Virus record (IMG/VR): IMGVR_UViG_3300021475_000410
Location: 1-32,812 of that record
Direction: 5' to 3' (one strand)
From: a virus
Length of the DNA stretch: 32,812 nucleotides
Shown here: one piece after another, positions 1-7,086 of the stretch
How the letters are laid out: every line of letters starts with the position of its first letter
How positions within the stretch are numbered: position 1 is the stretch's first letter
The notes under the pieces: model-generated
The model's database searches: none
What the model was told of the DNA's origin: nothing
The model's input: the letters and a program-made list of their open reading frames with translations, nothing else
Made by a program: the position numbers and the translations under genes

Positions 1-1
1 C

Positions 2-109
2 TACATCCATAACTGGAACTACGGATACGGTTATGGTCACGGCGGGGTTAGCGTGATCGGGATTATCCTGATCATTGTCATCATATTGTGGGCAACAGGG
101 TATATGTAG
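2..109 (+). CDS. Small membrane protein, 3' end only
   Basis: The frame is open from base 2 to a TAG at 107-109, giving the last 35 residues of a protein whose start lies outside the window. A short Tyr/Gly/His-rich stretch (NYGYGYGHGG) is followed by about 18 strongly hydrophobic residues (VIGIILIIVIILW) and a short GYM tail, so the C-terminus is a single membrane anchor. It stands 45 bp upstream of the proline-rich gene on the same strand. Its place beside the endolysin and holin-like genes would suit a lysis or envelope role, but no family is recognised. Confidence 0.6.
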   Translation, partial: YIHNWNYGYGYGHGGVSVIGIILIIVIILWATGYM

Positions 110-154
110 AGGTTCGACGCATCATAGGGATGTCGTCAACAGTGGAGAAACGCA

Positions 155-787
155 ATGGCAAGAGGTTCATGGGCGTATATTCAGTTCGTAGAAAGGCCGG
201 GTGGTGGCCCGGTCGATCCGGGTTGGGGCATTGACGAGGGTGAAGGGGGTTACCCCGGCCATCCCGATCAGGGCCTCCCCGGTGGTCGTCCGCCGCATGT
301 CGGTAATCGCCCTCCGGGTTCGGGTCGTCCTCCCCATGTGGGCGGTGGTCCCGCTTGGGGTGGTCGTCCCGGTCGTCCCGATCAGGGTCTGCCGCAGCCT
401 CCACACCTGTGGCCGCGCCCTCCGGGTGGCGGGCATCTGCCGGTCGATCCGGGTTGGGGCGTAGGCGAGGAGCATCCCGATCAGGGTCCGATCTATCCGG
501 TGGACCCCGAGCATCCCGACAACGTGCTGCCGCCAATCGAGGGCGTGGAACCGCCTCCGGTTGATCCGCCCCCCGGCACTGTCTGGCCCCCGCTGCCCCC
601 GGAAGTCTCCCCTCCGGGTAGCGCCAAGAAGGCGATTGTCCTTGCCGCCATCGAGGGCGTTGGCTATCGGTATGTGGTGATCGAAATCTCGCCTGCGCAC
701 CCCGATCAGGGTCTGCCGCCGCAGCCGGGACATCCCGATCAGGGCCTGCCGCCGACCCCACAGCCGAAGGGGCGTCTGGGGCGCTAG
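155..787 (+). CDS. Proline-rich repeat protein with HPDQGLP units
   Basis: A 210-residue protein starting at an ATG with GGAG 7 nt upstream. Nearly all of it is low-complexity Pro/Gly. The unit HPDQGLP or a close variant (RPDQGLP, HPDQGP, HPDNVLP) occurs about six times, and VDPGWG occurs twice. Only one stretch looks folded, around AIVLAAIEGVGYRYVVIEIS near residues 155-175. The repeats are visible in the DNA as recurring CCCGATCAGGG, which makes the reverse strand look deceptively open. It may be a virion decoration or host-contact protein because it lies beside the lysis genes, but that is inference. No homologous family of known function is recognised. Confidence 0.75.
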   Translation: MARGSWAYIQFVERPGGGPVDPGWGIDEGEGGYPGHPDQGLPGGRPPHVGNRPPGSGRPPHVGGGPAWGGRPGRPDQGLPQPPHLWPRPPGGGHLPVDPGWGVGEEHPDQGPIYPVDPEHPDNVLPPIEGVEPPPVDPPPGTVWPPLPPEVSPPGSAKKAIVLAAIEGVGYRYVVIEISPAHPDQGLPPQPGHPDQGLPPTPQPKGRLGR

Positions 788-796
788 CAACAACGA

Positions 797-818
797 GGGA
801 GCCGGGCGACCGGCTCCC
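797..818 (+). terminator. Hairpin with GCGA loop after the proline-rich gene
   Basis: GGGAGCCGG and CCGGCTCCC form a perfect 9-bp stem closed by GCGA, a GNRA-type tetraloop. It lies 9 bp after the stop at 787 and abuts the palindrome at 819. There is no U-tract, so it may be an mRNA-stabilising or processing hairpin rather than a terminator. Confidence 0.5.
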
Positions 819-834
819 TTACCCACGGGAGTAA
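819..834 (+). repeat. 16-bp palindrome, junction copy
   Basis: TTACCCACGGGAGTAA, directly after the hairpin at 797-818. Its GGGAG is the Shine-Dalgarno of the gene at 840. Confidence 0.85.
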
Positions 835-839
835 CGGCC

Positions 840-1139
840 ATGCCAAGCACATCCAAACCCCAAGCCCGTCTCATGGCCGCTGCCGCCCACACCAAGGGCG
901 GGTTTGGCGGGGTGCCGCAGAGTGTCGGCAAGGAGTTCAACATGGCTGACAAAGGCAAGAAGTTTAATAAGGGCGGTGGTGTAGAAAGCTCTGCCCATCA
1001 GGCGTTCGAAAACAACAAGGCGGAAGCCTTGGTCTACCCCGGCCCGGCACAGGGGCTGAAGAAGGGCGGCGCGGTCACTGCGATCAGCAAGCCGGTCAAG
1101 CCTGCCACGGGCGGGTGGAAGCGCTGGGGACAGAAATGA
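840..1139 (+). CDS. Small basic phage protein
   Basis: A 99-residue basic protein starting MPSTSKPQARLMAAAAH and containing VPQSVGKEFNMADKGKKF, a pattern I recognise from small uncharacterised proteins in many tailed phages. It is rich in Lys and Gly with no membrane segment. The Shine-Dalgarno GGGAG (827-831) is part of the palindromic repeat at 819-834, 8 nt before the ATG. Its TGA overlaps the ATG of the endolysin (ATGA), so the two are translationally coupled. Function unknown; a nucleic-acid-binding or virion-packaged role would fit the charge. Confidence 0.75.
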   Translation: MPSTSKPQARLMAAAAHTKGGFGGVPQSVGKEFNMADKGKKFNKGGGVESSAHQAFENNKAEALVYPGPAQGLKKGGAVTAISKPVKPATGGWKRWGQK

Positions 1140-1585
1140 CGGAGCTTACAGAACACTTCACGCTGGAAGAGATGACCGACAGCCAGACGGCGGCGCGCAT
1201 GGGCTTGAACAACGTGCCGCCAATGGGTAGTCCAGAGCGGGCAAACCTCAAACGCACTGCCGACGTGATGGAGCAGGTGCGCACCTTGCTTGGCGACAAG
1301 CCAGTGTTGATCTCTTCTGGCTATCGCAGTCCACAGGTAAACAAAGCGGTCGGCGGCAGCACGAGCAGCGCCCACATGAGCGGGCTGGCGGTTGACTTCT
1401 CCTGCCCCGGTTTCGGCACGCCAAAGCATATCTGCAAGCATCTGCACTCGCACATGAAGACGCTGGGCATCGACCAGTTGATCCACGAGTATGACACATG
1501 GGTGCATCTGGGCCTAACTCAGGGCGCACCGCGCCACATGGCCTTGACCATCGACACTAAAGGTACGCGCAACGGCTTTGCTTGA
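1136..1585 (+). CDS. Endolysin, M15-family D-Ala-D-Ala carboxypeptidase-like
   Basis: A 149-residue single-domain protein matching the zinc peptidase M15 fold (the M15_3 or VanX-like type common in phage endolysins). Visible motifs are SGYRSPQVNKAVGGS, then SAHMSGLAVDF with the zinc His and Asp, and near the C-terminus IHEYDTWVHLGL with the catalytic Glu and third zinc His. It should cleave peptidoglycan peptide cross-links at lysis. The ATG at 1136 overlaps the preceding stop as ATGA; an in-frame GTG at 1115 would add seven residues. There is no signal peptide, so it needs a holin for export; a candidate follows at once. Confidence 0.9.
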   Translation: MTELTEHFTLEEMTDSQTAARMGLNNVPPMGSPERANLKRTADVMEQVRTLLGDKPVLISSGYRSPQVNKAVGGSTSSAHMSGLAVDFSCPGFGTPKHICKHLHSHMKTLGIDQLIHEYDTWVHLGLTQGAPRHMALTIDTKGTRNGFA

Positions 1586-1603
1586 AGGGTAACGTGTTGG
1601 GAG

Positions 1604-1849
1604 ATGAGCGACGATGACAAGCGAACTTACAAACAGTTGTTGCTCATTGCCGTATTGGCGATCTTCGGCATCCTATACCTCGTGGCGTTCGGCACACTGT
1701 ATACCGTCTATGGGTGCTTCGACCTTTACCTTCACAAGATCTTACCGATCCCAGAGGGTTGCGGCAACGGCAACATGTCGAAGTTCGTGCTTGAGTTTGT
1801 AGGGATCACAGTGGGTGTGCTGGGGGCGATTCGGTTGCTGGGGCAGTAA
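1604..1849 (+). CDS. Holin-like small membrane protein
   Basis: An 81-residue protein with a charged N-terminus (MSDDDKRTYK), a first hydrophobic segment at about residues 12-34, a short loop with two Cys (YGCFDLY, EGCGNGN) and a second hydrophobic segment at about 60-79. Two membrane spans directly after an M15 endolysin fit a class II-type holin, which would permeabilise the inner membrane. The assignment rests on topology and position only. Its TAA stop (1847-1849) is the first three bases of the palindrome at 1847-1862. Confidence 0.6.
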   Translation: MSDDDKRTYKQLLLIAVLAIFGILYLVAFGTLYTVYGCFDLYLHKILPIPEGCGNGNMSKFVLEFVGITVGVLGAIRLLGQ

Positions 1850-1862
1850 CCCACGAGAGTAA
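1847..1862 (+). repeat. 16-bp palindrome, junction copy
   Basis: TAACCCACGAGAGTAA. The first TAA is the stop of the holin-like gene. The next gene starts 55 bp on with its own ribosome site. Confidence 0.85.
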
Positions 1863-1893
1863 CTACCGGCACGAGTGGCCCACCTGCCGGTAG
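1863..1893 (+). terminator. Perfect 9-bp hairpin between the holin-like gene and 1918
   Basis: CTACCGGCA (1863-1871) and TGCCGGTAG (1885-1893) pair perfectly around a 13-nt loop, directly after the palindrome. No U-tract follows, so an mRNA-processing or attenuation role is as likely as termination. Confidence 0.4.
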
Positions 1894-1917
1894 CCATATG
1901 GGCCACGGAGAAGCGAT

Positions 1918-2427
1918 ATGGCGACGACACCACAGACACCATCGCGGCCCCCGCCGCTGACGCGGGCGCAGATGGACAATCCCAATGCGGCAAGGGAGGT
2001 CGAGCGCGGCGGACCCGCGTCTGCCAACGGCCCGCCCAAGCGCTCCACGCAGGAGACGCTGCGGGACCGCGCCGAGCAAGCTGCGGAAGCGTTTCAGCGC
2101 GCCGACGACGCGGCCTATGAGCGCGCCACGATGGGCGTGGGCGACGACGAAGACCTGCGTGACAAGCTGTTGGCGTTGGGTGCCGACGTGACCCGCGCTA
2201 GCCCGGCAAGGGAGCAGCCGCTTCCCGACGCGGTGCCGGGGTTGACCACAACCACGGGAGCTTATCGTTGCCCCATCGATCCGACCACGGCGGCGGTCCC
2301 GGCTCCCGACGACTCGGAGATGGTGGTCCGCATGCGCGGCTTCCCCACAGTGGGCAGCGGCAGGGAGGGTGGTGGCCCGGAGAAGCGCTTCATGAAGCGC
2401 GAAGGCGCGGCGCTGATCGAAGAGTAA
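1918..2427 (+). CDS. Hypothetical disordered phage protein
   Basis: A 169-residue hydrophilic protein with a Pro-rich N-terminus (TPQTPSRPPPLTRAQM), an Ala/Glu/Asp-rich helical middle (ETLRDRAEQAAEAFQRADDAAYERA) and a loose C-terminal half. GGAG at 1907-1910 is 7 nt before the ATG. It is the last gene of the plus-strand lysis/virion module; a hairpin at 2436-2463 closes the unit 9 bp after its stop. No domain is recognised. It could be a minor structural or scaffold-like protein, but the sequence does not decide. Confidence 0.65.
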   Translation: MATTPQTPSRPPPLTRAQMDNPNAAREVERGGPASANGPPKRSTQETLRDRAEQAAEAFQRADDAAYERATMGVGDDEDLRDKLLALGADVTRASPAREQPLPDAVPGLTTTTGAYRCPIDPTTAAVPAPDDSEMVVRMRGFPTVGSGREGGGPEKRFMKREGAALIEE

Positions 2428-2435
2428 CAACGTAA

Positions 2436-2463
2436 ACTGGCGGGAAAACAAATTCCCGCCAGT
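2436..2463 (+). terminator. Hairpin closing the lysis module
   Basis: ACTGGCGGGAA (2436-2446) and TTCCCGCCAGT (2453-2463) form a perfect 11-bp stem with a 6-nt A-rich loop right after the stop at 2427. The following bases, GTCTTGAC, are not a U-tract, and the next promoter begins inside them. Confidence 0.65.
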
Positions 2464-2466
2464 GTC

Positions 2467-2495
2467 TTGACACATTCACACCATTATGATACGAT
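2467..2495 (+). promoter_or_regulatory. Sigma70-type promoter of the PEP-CTERM gene
   Basis: A consensus -35 TTGACA (2467-2472), a 17-bp spacer and a -10-like TACGAT (2490-2495). It lies between the upstream hairpin and the gene at 2543, giving that gene its own transcription start. Confidence 0.7.
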
Positions 2496-2542
2496 TATGC
2501 ATTGGCGAATGGGTTCGCCACTGGGGACATGGAGACGTGGCT

Positions 2543-3268
2543 ATGAAGAGTTTGGTGCTAGGCGCAACGCTGCTTGCCGCTGCCGGGGTTACTCCCGCGA
2601 GTGCGACGTTGCAGCTTTCAATCAGTGACGGCACGACGACGTTCTCGTGCAAAGACGGTCAGCTTGGCTGCGATCAATCAGGCGGGGCTAACAATCTCTT
2701 GGTGGTCAACACCACGGTGGGAGGGTTCTTTGTTGAGATCGCGCTCACCCAGAGCACGTTCGGCGGTCACGACATCCTCCAGCTTTCAACCTCGGATATC
2801 GTCAACAACGGTGCGCACGAGGGGGTGCTGAGCTTCTTCGCCAGCGACACTGGCTTCGTTCCGCCTGTGAACAGTATCGAAGAGAGCGCTTCGCTCACGT
2901 TTAATCGTAACATTGGCGCAGCCAATTCGACGCTGGAGTTCTTCGCCGATCCGGCCAACGGACAGGGCGCTAACCCGCTCAACACGCCCGGCACTTTGCT
3001 CGACAGCGTGTCTGGCCACGCGACGACCGACCCGGATAGTTTTTCCGGCACCAAGACCCAGAGCTTCATCGCTGGTTTGCCATTCTCAATGACGGAGGCG
3101 GCGCACCTCGATCTAATTTCTGGCGGTTCAATTACTGGCTTCAATCAGAGTATGACTTCCAGCGCCATCCCAGAACCGTCCACGTGGGCGATGCTGGTCA
3201 TTGGGTTTGGCTTCATGGCGTGGGGCGCGCTGTCGCGCAAGCGCGTTCGCGAACTTTCCCTATCGTAA
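2543..3268 (+). CDS. Secreted PEP-CTERM protein, phage moron
   Basis: A 241-residue exported protein. The start is the ATG at 2543, with GGAG 8 nt upstream and a typical signal peptide (MKSLVLGATLLAAAGVTPASA). The body is rich in Ser, Thr, Gly and Asn, as in secreted beta-rich proteins, with one Cys pair (FSCKDGQLGC). The C-terminus is a complete PEP-CTERM signal: PEPSTWAMLVIGFG, a short hydrophobic helix, then SRKRVRE. This is the PEPxxWA form known from alphaproteobacteria, where the host exosortase cleaves and sorts the protein at the envelope or into exopolysaccharide. Flanked by its own promoter and terminators, it looks like lysogenic- or infected-cell cargo rather than a virion gene. 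An in-frame upstream ATG at 2486 is less likely because it would bury the signal peptide. Confidence 0.85.
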   Translation: MKSLVLGATLLAAAGVTPASATLQLSISDGTTTFSCKDGQLGCDQSGGANNLLVVNTTVGGFFVEIALTQSTFGGHDILQLSTSDIVNNGAHEGVLSFFASDTGFVPPVNSIEESASLTFNRNIGAANSTLEFFADPANGQGANPLNTPGTLLDSVSGHATTDPDSFSGTKTQSFIAGLPFSMTEAAHLDLISGGSITGFNQSMTSSAIPEPSTWAMLVIGFGFMAWGALSRKRVRELSLS

Positions 3269-3298
3269 GCTTTTCGTTCATTGGGGCTTACGTAGACT

Positions 3299-3330
3299 GG
3301 GTGGGCCTCTCCCGTGGCCCACCCTTTTTA
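3299..3330 (+). terminator. Rho-independent terminator after the PEP-CTERM gene
   Basis: GGGTGGGCC (3299-3307) and GGCCCACCC (3316-3324) form a perfect 9-bp stem with an 8-nt loop followed by TTTTTA. It also abuts the stop of the convergent minus-strand gene at 3331, so the hairpin probably ends transcription from both sides; only the plus side has a U-tract. Confidence 0.9.
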
Positions 3331-3543
3331 TTAGTCATGCACTTTTGCTTTATCATTTGCCGCGTAGGCTTCTTGGTATAGGCTTTCAATCATCTCAGTA
3401 ATGCTTATCCCACCGCTACTATAAAAAGTTTCTAGAATACACATGAGCGCGTAGGCTGTAGCGTATCCACCACCCTGCGGTTCGCTTGCTCGTTCTAAAA
3501 AGTGATCTTTGATTTGCTCATTGTCTAAAGGTTTCAAGTCCAT
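3331..3543 (-). CDS. Small hypothetical protein
   Basis: A 70-residue acidic protein (MDLKPLDNEQIKDHFLERA onward) and the last gene of the long minus-strand cluster. The ATG at 3543 shares its A with the TGA of the upstream gene (TGATG). The Shine-Dalgarno GAGGG lies in the palindrome at 3547-3562. A GTG one codon earlier is possible. Residues 25-55 look helical (YATAYALMCILETF). No family is recognised. Confidence 0.65.
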   Translation of the reverse strand: MDLKPLDNEQIKDHFLERASEPQGGGYATAYALMCILETFYSSGGISITEMIESLYQEAYAANDKAKVHD

Positions 3544-3833
3544 CACTTACCCTCTTGAGTAAGGAGACGCAACGCCTTAAGGCGTTGCATCCCTTCGCTA
3601 TGATCGTCGTTGTCCCATGCCGCACTCAAATCAGGCAGCGGTATATCACTACCAACACGAGTGGGAGGATAAACGCTGCTGCGTAGAACAGGTAGAGGGG
3701 CGCTCGCCCGCGCATATATGCCACAACGTTGCGGATATGGATAATACCAGTGACTATACTTATGGCAAGCGCTAGCTGGTTGAGGGTGGGCATAGATTAC
3801 CCCGGTGAGTAACACCGTGGCGAGAGTTTTCAC
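3543..3833 (-). CDS. Small secreted protein with signal peptide
   Basis: A 96-residue protein with a GTG start overlapping the preceding stop (GTGA). The N-terminus is a signal peptide ending at ASA (MKTLATVLLTGVIYAHPQPASA). The mature part begins CHKYSHWYYPYPQRC, a Cys/aromatic-rich block resembling small uncharacterised exported proteins of Rhizobiales and their phages; the rest is Pro/Ser-rich. There is no lipobox, so it is probably a soluble periplasmic protein. A spanin-like role is conceivable because phages seldom export proteins, but it does not lie beside the lysis genes. Copies of the palindrome encode part of its signal peptide (LLTGVI) and its C-terminus (LLTQEGK). Confidence 0.7.
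   Translation of the reverse strand: MKTLATVLLTGVIYAHPQPASACHKYSHWYYPYPQRCGIYARASAPLPVLRSSVYPPTRVGSDIPLPDLSAAWDNDDHSEGMQRLKALRLLTQEGK
3547..3562 (-). repeat. 16-bp palindrome, junction copy
   Basis: Minus-strand TTACTCAAGAGGGTAA. Encodes LTQEGK at the end of 3543-3833 and gives GAGGG for the gene at 3543. Confidence 0.85.
3797..3812. repeat. 16-bp palindrome, intragenic
   Basis: TTACCCCGGTGAGTAA on the plus strand. Lies in the signal-peptide codons of 3543-3833 (LLTGVI). Confidence 0.75.
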
Positions 3834-4075
3834 GTCGCCCCCGCCACCTTATCCAATAGCTCCATGATCGCCATGATCACGTCGGCTTCGTTCTGATTGT
3901 AAGGCTCGCTCCCTCGTTGAGCATGCTCGCGCGCCATCGCCACTGCGTTAATTGCCGTGGCGCGGCGCAGGCCGCGTAGCGACACGCTCTTCTTGGCGTC
4001 GTCGCTTATGGTGTCGAAGTGGGTCATGCGAGGCGGCATGGAGGGAAGGGTGGGGCGTAGGGGTTCTTCGTTCAT
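3830..4075 (-). CDS. Small hypothetical protein
   Basis: An 81-residue protein. I chose the ATG at 4075, which has AAGGA 6 nt upstream and lies after the stop of the primase-helicase at 4089. The N-terminal third is Pro/Met-rich and the C-terminal half helical (RATAINAVAMAREHA, DVIMAIMELLDKVAG). Its TGA overlaps the next gene's GTG. Function unknown. Confidence 0.65.
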   Translation of the reverse strand: MNEEPLRPTLPSMPPRMTHFDTISDDAKKSVSLRGLRRATAINAVAMAREHAQRGSEPYNQNEADVIMAIMELLDKVAGAT

Positions 4076-4088
4076 TGGTCTTCCTTTC

Positions 4089-7034
4089 TTATGGAACATT
4101 AGGTTCAAACTTCCCGTGGGCGATGATGTACTCAAGCGTCTCCTCTAATATGGTGCCGGTCGCCTCGATCACCCACGAACTTTGCTTGGCTCCAGCCATA
4201 TCCGTGCCAGCGCCGATGACGACATTAAATATCTTTGCGTTGAGCCGCTTCTTCATCGCCGCCGCTAGGTTTGATTTGGGGTTACCTGTACGCTTGCACC
4301 ACGAAGTCAGCGCACTGTCGGTGATCCGCAGGATGAGAGGGTCACCCGATAGCTGCACCTCAAGTGTTCCCCAGTTAAAATTAGGCGGCTTCAGATTGAT
4401 AATTTTGATATCCTTGCCCGGCTTACCCGCACCGATCTGTGTCTTGTTCAGGATGACAGTGTTGCGTGGCAGCTTCTCGTTGAGGAACGCGCCTAACGTA
4501 CTAGTTAAAGCTATATCAGTGCCGAAGTCGCTTGGGTCATCCAGCATCTCTTGCTTCATGCGGCGAAACTCTGCATACATGTACGCCTTCATCACGTCGA
4601 TGGGAAACTTGCAAAACCCCAGCTTGTTAGCGAGGTGAGCACCCAACAAGATTGTTGCGATGGCGTCGATCCAGTAGCGCTCAATCTTGGGGTCAGCGCC
4701 TAGCTCTTCTGCGCATTGTTGCTGCGTGGCGACTAGCGCTTTGCTGATTTTAGTGTGGTTCTTGCCAAGAAATTCTGCGTATTTAAAGCCGATCTCGCCA
4801 AAGTTAAAGTGCAAGTCTGTCAGGTGCCTGTTGACGGCGAAGGCAAACTCCTTCTCGGTCTTTGGCAAGTCGATAGCTTGCATCTCAAACATGCGCAACC
4901 ATGACGCGTCAGTGCCTTTGTCCTCCTGCCGTACGGCATCGACAATGGATGCGTTAGCGCAGTATCCGCACATCGTTCTAAACTCTTTCACTTGTCGCAT
5001 TGCGCCCATGCGGTTGGCGCGGCCCTTCTCGCGGCCACCCGTGAGTTGGAACGCCAACTCGGTCATTGCCCGCACCTGTTTCTCGCCCTTGATCTCGTCG
5101 TAGAACAGAGGCAAGTGCCGCAGCGTGGCGCACTTAGCAAACGTGTAGATCACGGTGTCACTAAGACCACCCACGACCGGCTTCGACCATGCGGCTTGAC
5201 CAAACAATAACGCAGTCGATTTGCCGATGCCGGATTTGCCTGAGACTAACCCAAGGAGTAACCCGGCATGGCCGGTCATGTCCACCAAGGGAGAAGCAAA
5301 CGTTGCTGCCCCCATGCAGCAGAGGTCAGGCCGTTCCGGCACTAAGAGGATACCCGCCAGCGCTCGCCACGGCGCTTCGTCGCCAAGCACTCGGTAGTCT
5401 TCCACACCTTCGCCCGGACGGTTCGATTTAAATTCACCGGCGGGACTAAAAAATTTCCCGGCGAAGGCAAAGCCCATATCGCCTTTATAGTCTTGGCTCC
5501 AACCGAAAGCTGGCACATCGATCAAAGTTTCTTTCTTGTGTTGCAAGAGTTTGAGGTAGTTTGCCATGAACATTCTCGAAAGTTCGGGCTTGATTGTGAG
5601 CGGCATTGCTTCAGAAGCAAGGGCTTTAGAGAACCCGATGTTGTCGGCAGTGATGGTGCTGTCAAACCGTTTGGTAACAATCTTCTCACCCTGTATGGTG
5701 TCAAACGAAAATCGGAACGGCTTGCCAAATTCCACGCTGGCTGACCCCGGCAGGAGAGGGTACTCGAATACGAGGAATTGATCCATACCACCCTTGTCGT
5801 TAGCTTTTGAGGTATAGATCAGGTCGTCGTTGCCTCGGTAGTATCCTGTCGGTAAGTCTATTGAATTTGGGCTGGGATTTCCTTGGAAGCCCGCGTGAGT
5901 ACGAGTGTAGGGCTGCTTATACTGAACTGATAATGGCGTGGTGCCAAGAGCCAGATGCGGACAGGTGGCGCACTCAACGCGCTCAAGCGCAATGGCGGCG
6001 CACTTGGGAGGTCCGATGGTTTCGCGCGAGGCTCGCTGCTGTTGAGCAATCCGCAGTTTCTCCTCGGTCCCTTCGATACTATACTGGGGGCCTTTTTCGC
6101 ATAGCCGGTGTACCGTCTTGCTTGGATCGTCGCAATGGCAAGATAGAGCAGCGACCAGATGCCATTGCTTCTCGCCCACCAGATTAGCGCCAGCTTGCTC
6201 CAGTGTATCCTTAATGAACGGGCAGAACCCTGCCACCACGTCGATGTTCGCAGGCGCATAACCACTCTTCATGCCGCCAGCCAGATCGTCGTTGACGCTA
6301 GACTTACTCTCTTGAGTACGGCTTCCCGGTCCACCCCCCGGCACCGCGCCTACGATCTTGTACTGGGACAGTCCCTTCTGCATATCTTTTAGCGGAATAT
6401 GCGTGGGATTGCAATAGAGCATGGTGACCGGCTTGGCCTCAACATCAGGCCCGCCCTTGAAATTCCACGTCCCCGGCACCCTTAGCAGGCGGCACGGATC
6501 GTTGGTGCATTGCCGGTCGAACAACACACCGTGCTGAGTCGCCGCCGTCGATAGCTGCCCGGCCATGTGCCGGAACTCGCGCGGCTCAAACTCGGTGTCG
6601 AGCGTCCAGTACACATGCACGCCGCCGTTGCCACTCGCCACGATGATAGTTGGATATGGCAGGCCACTCACGAGAGTAAACTTTTTCAGCGCCAGCAGCA
6701 CCGACTTGTGGTCGGGGTAGGCGCTCTCCTTGACATCCATGTCCATGTAAAGGTTCTTGCAGGCGACTAGGTTTGGCTCCTGTCGCACCGCCTTCGGGTA
6801 TATCCGGCCCATCTCCCCGGCGTTACGGAACGCGCCTTGCGCGAGGTACACGCACTGTCCGCGCGAGGCCCAGTAGTTTGCATCCTCTAGCGCCGCACGG
6901 ATATTCTTGTGCGCGTTGCCGGGAAAGATGGGTGGGCGACCGTCTTGAAACAATAACCGCCGATGAATGCTGAACCAAGTATCCTTATCGGCAAGCGCTA
7001 CCTGCGTCAGAAAAAGATGGCCCTCGTTGTCCAC
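4089..7034 (-). CDS. DNA primase-helicase
   Basis: A 981-residue replication protein with a GTG start and GGGGAG 7 nt upstream. The N-terminal part resembles an archaeo-eukaryotic-type primase: a catalytic DxD (LYMDMDV, near residue 98), SGNGGVHVYW near 133, and CRLLRVPGTWNF near 186 as in RepB/D5-type phage primases. A Cys motif (CATCPHLALG) sits in the linker. The C-terminal part is a DUF927/D5-like ATPase with Walker A GKSGIGKST near residue 600 and Walker B LPLFYDE near 644. It should prime and unwind DNA at the phage fork with the polymerase encoded at 13191-15083. Two palindromes and one shorter variant lie inside the gene. Confidence 0.85.
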   Translation of the reverse strand: MDNEGHLFLTQVALADKDTWFSIHRRLLFQDGRPPIFPGNAHKNIRAALEDANYWASRGQCVYLAQGAFRNAGEMGRIYPKAVRQEPNLVACKNLYMDMDVKESAYPDHKSVLLALKKFTLVSGLPYPTIIVASGNGGVHVYWTLDTEFEPREFRHMAGQLSTAATQHGVLFDRQCTNDPCRLLRVPGTWNFKGGPDVEAKPVTMLYCNPTHIPLKDMQKGLSQYKIVGAVPGGGPGSRTQESKSSVNDDLAGGMKSGYAPANIDVVAGFCPFIKDTLEQAGANLVGEKQWHLVAALSCHCDDPSKTVHRLCEKGPQYSIEGTEEKLRIAQQQRASRETIGPPKCAAIALERVECATCPHLALGTTPLSVQYKQPYTRTHAGFQGNPSPNSIDLPTGYYRGNDDLIYTSKANDKGGMDQFLVFEYPLLPGSASVEFGKPFRFSFDTIQGEKIVTKRFDSTITADNIGFSKALASEAMPLTIKPELSRMFMANYLKLLQHKKETLIDVPAFGWSQDYKGDMGFAFAGKFFSPAGEFKSNRPGEGVEDYRVLGDEAPWRALAGILLVPERPDLCCMGAATFASPLVDMTGHAGLLLGLVSGKSGIGKSTALLFGQAAWSKPVVGGLSDTVIYTFAKCATLRHLPLFYDEIKGEKQVRAMTELAFQLTGGREKGRANRMGAMRQVKEFRTMCGYCANASIVDAVRQEDKGTDASWLRMFEMQAIDLPKTEKEFAFAVNRHLTDLHFNFGEIGFKYAEFLGKNHTKISKALVATQQQCAEELGADPKIERYWIDAIATILLGAHLANKLGFCKFPIDVMKAYMYAEFRRMKQEMLDDPSDFGTDIALTSTLGAFLNEKLPRNTVILNKTQIGAGKPGKDIKIINLKPPNFNWGTLEVQLSGDPLILRITDSALTSWCKRTGNPKSNLAAAMKKRLNAKIFNVVIGAGTDMAGAKQSSWVIEATGTILEETLEYIIAHGKFEPNVP
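5247..5261. repeat. 15-bp variant of the palindrome, intragenic
   Basis: TAACCCAAGGAGTAA, with a 3-nt centre instead of 4, close to the Walker A codons of the primase-helicase. Confidence 0.5.
6304..6319. repeat. 16-bp palindrome, intragenic
   Basis: TTACTCTCTTGAGTAC within the primase-helicase gene. Confidence 0.8.
6664..6679. repeat. 16-bp palindrome, intragenic, degenerate left arm
   Basis: CCACTCACGAGAGTAA within the primase-like domain codons of 4089-7034. Confidence 0.65.
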
Positions 7035-7050
7035 ATGCGTACTCCCCAGT

Positions 7051-7086
7051 ACAATGGTGGGGCGGGTTCGCGCCCGCCCCTATTGT
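7051..7086 (-). terminator. Strong hairpin between genes 7087-8283 and 4089-7034
   Basis: GGGGCGGG (7059-7066) and CCCGCCCC (7073-7080) pair perfectly over a 6-nt loop. Outer ACAAT and ATTGT extend the stem across a small bulge. It directly follows the stop at 7087, with no U-tract, and may attenuate or protect mRNA between the two genes. Confidence 0.5.

Noticed and set aside
81-958. Long open frames antisense to the proline-rich gene
   Set aside because: They are produced by the CCCGATCAGGG repeat and GC-rich codons; no ribosome site, and Arg/Asp-rich nonsense composition.
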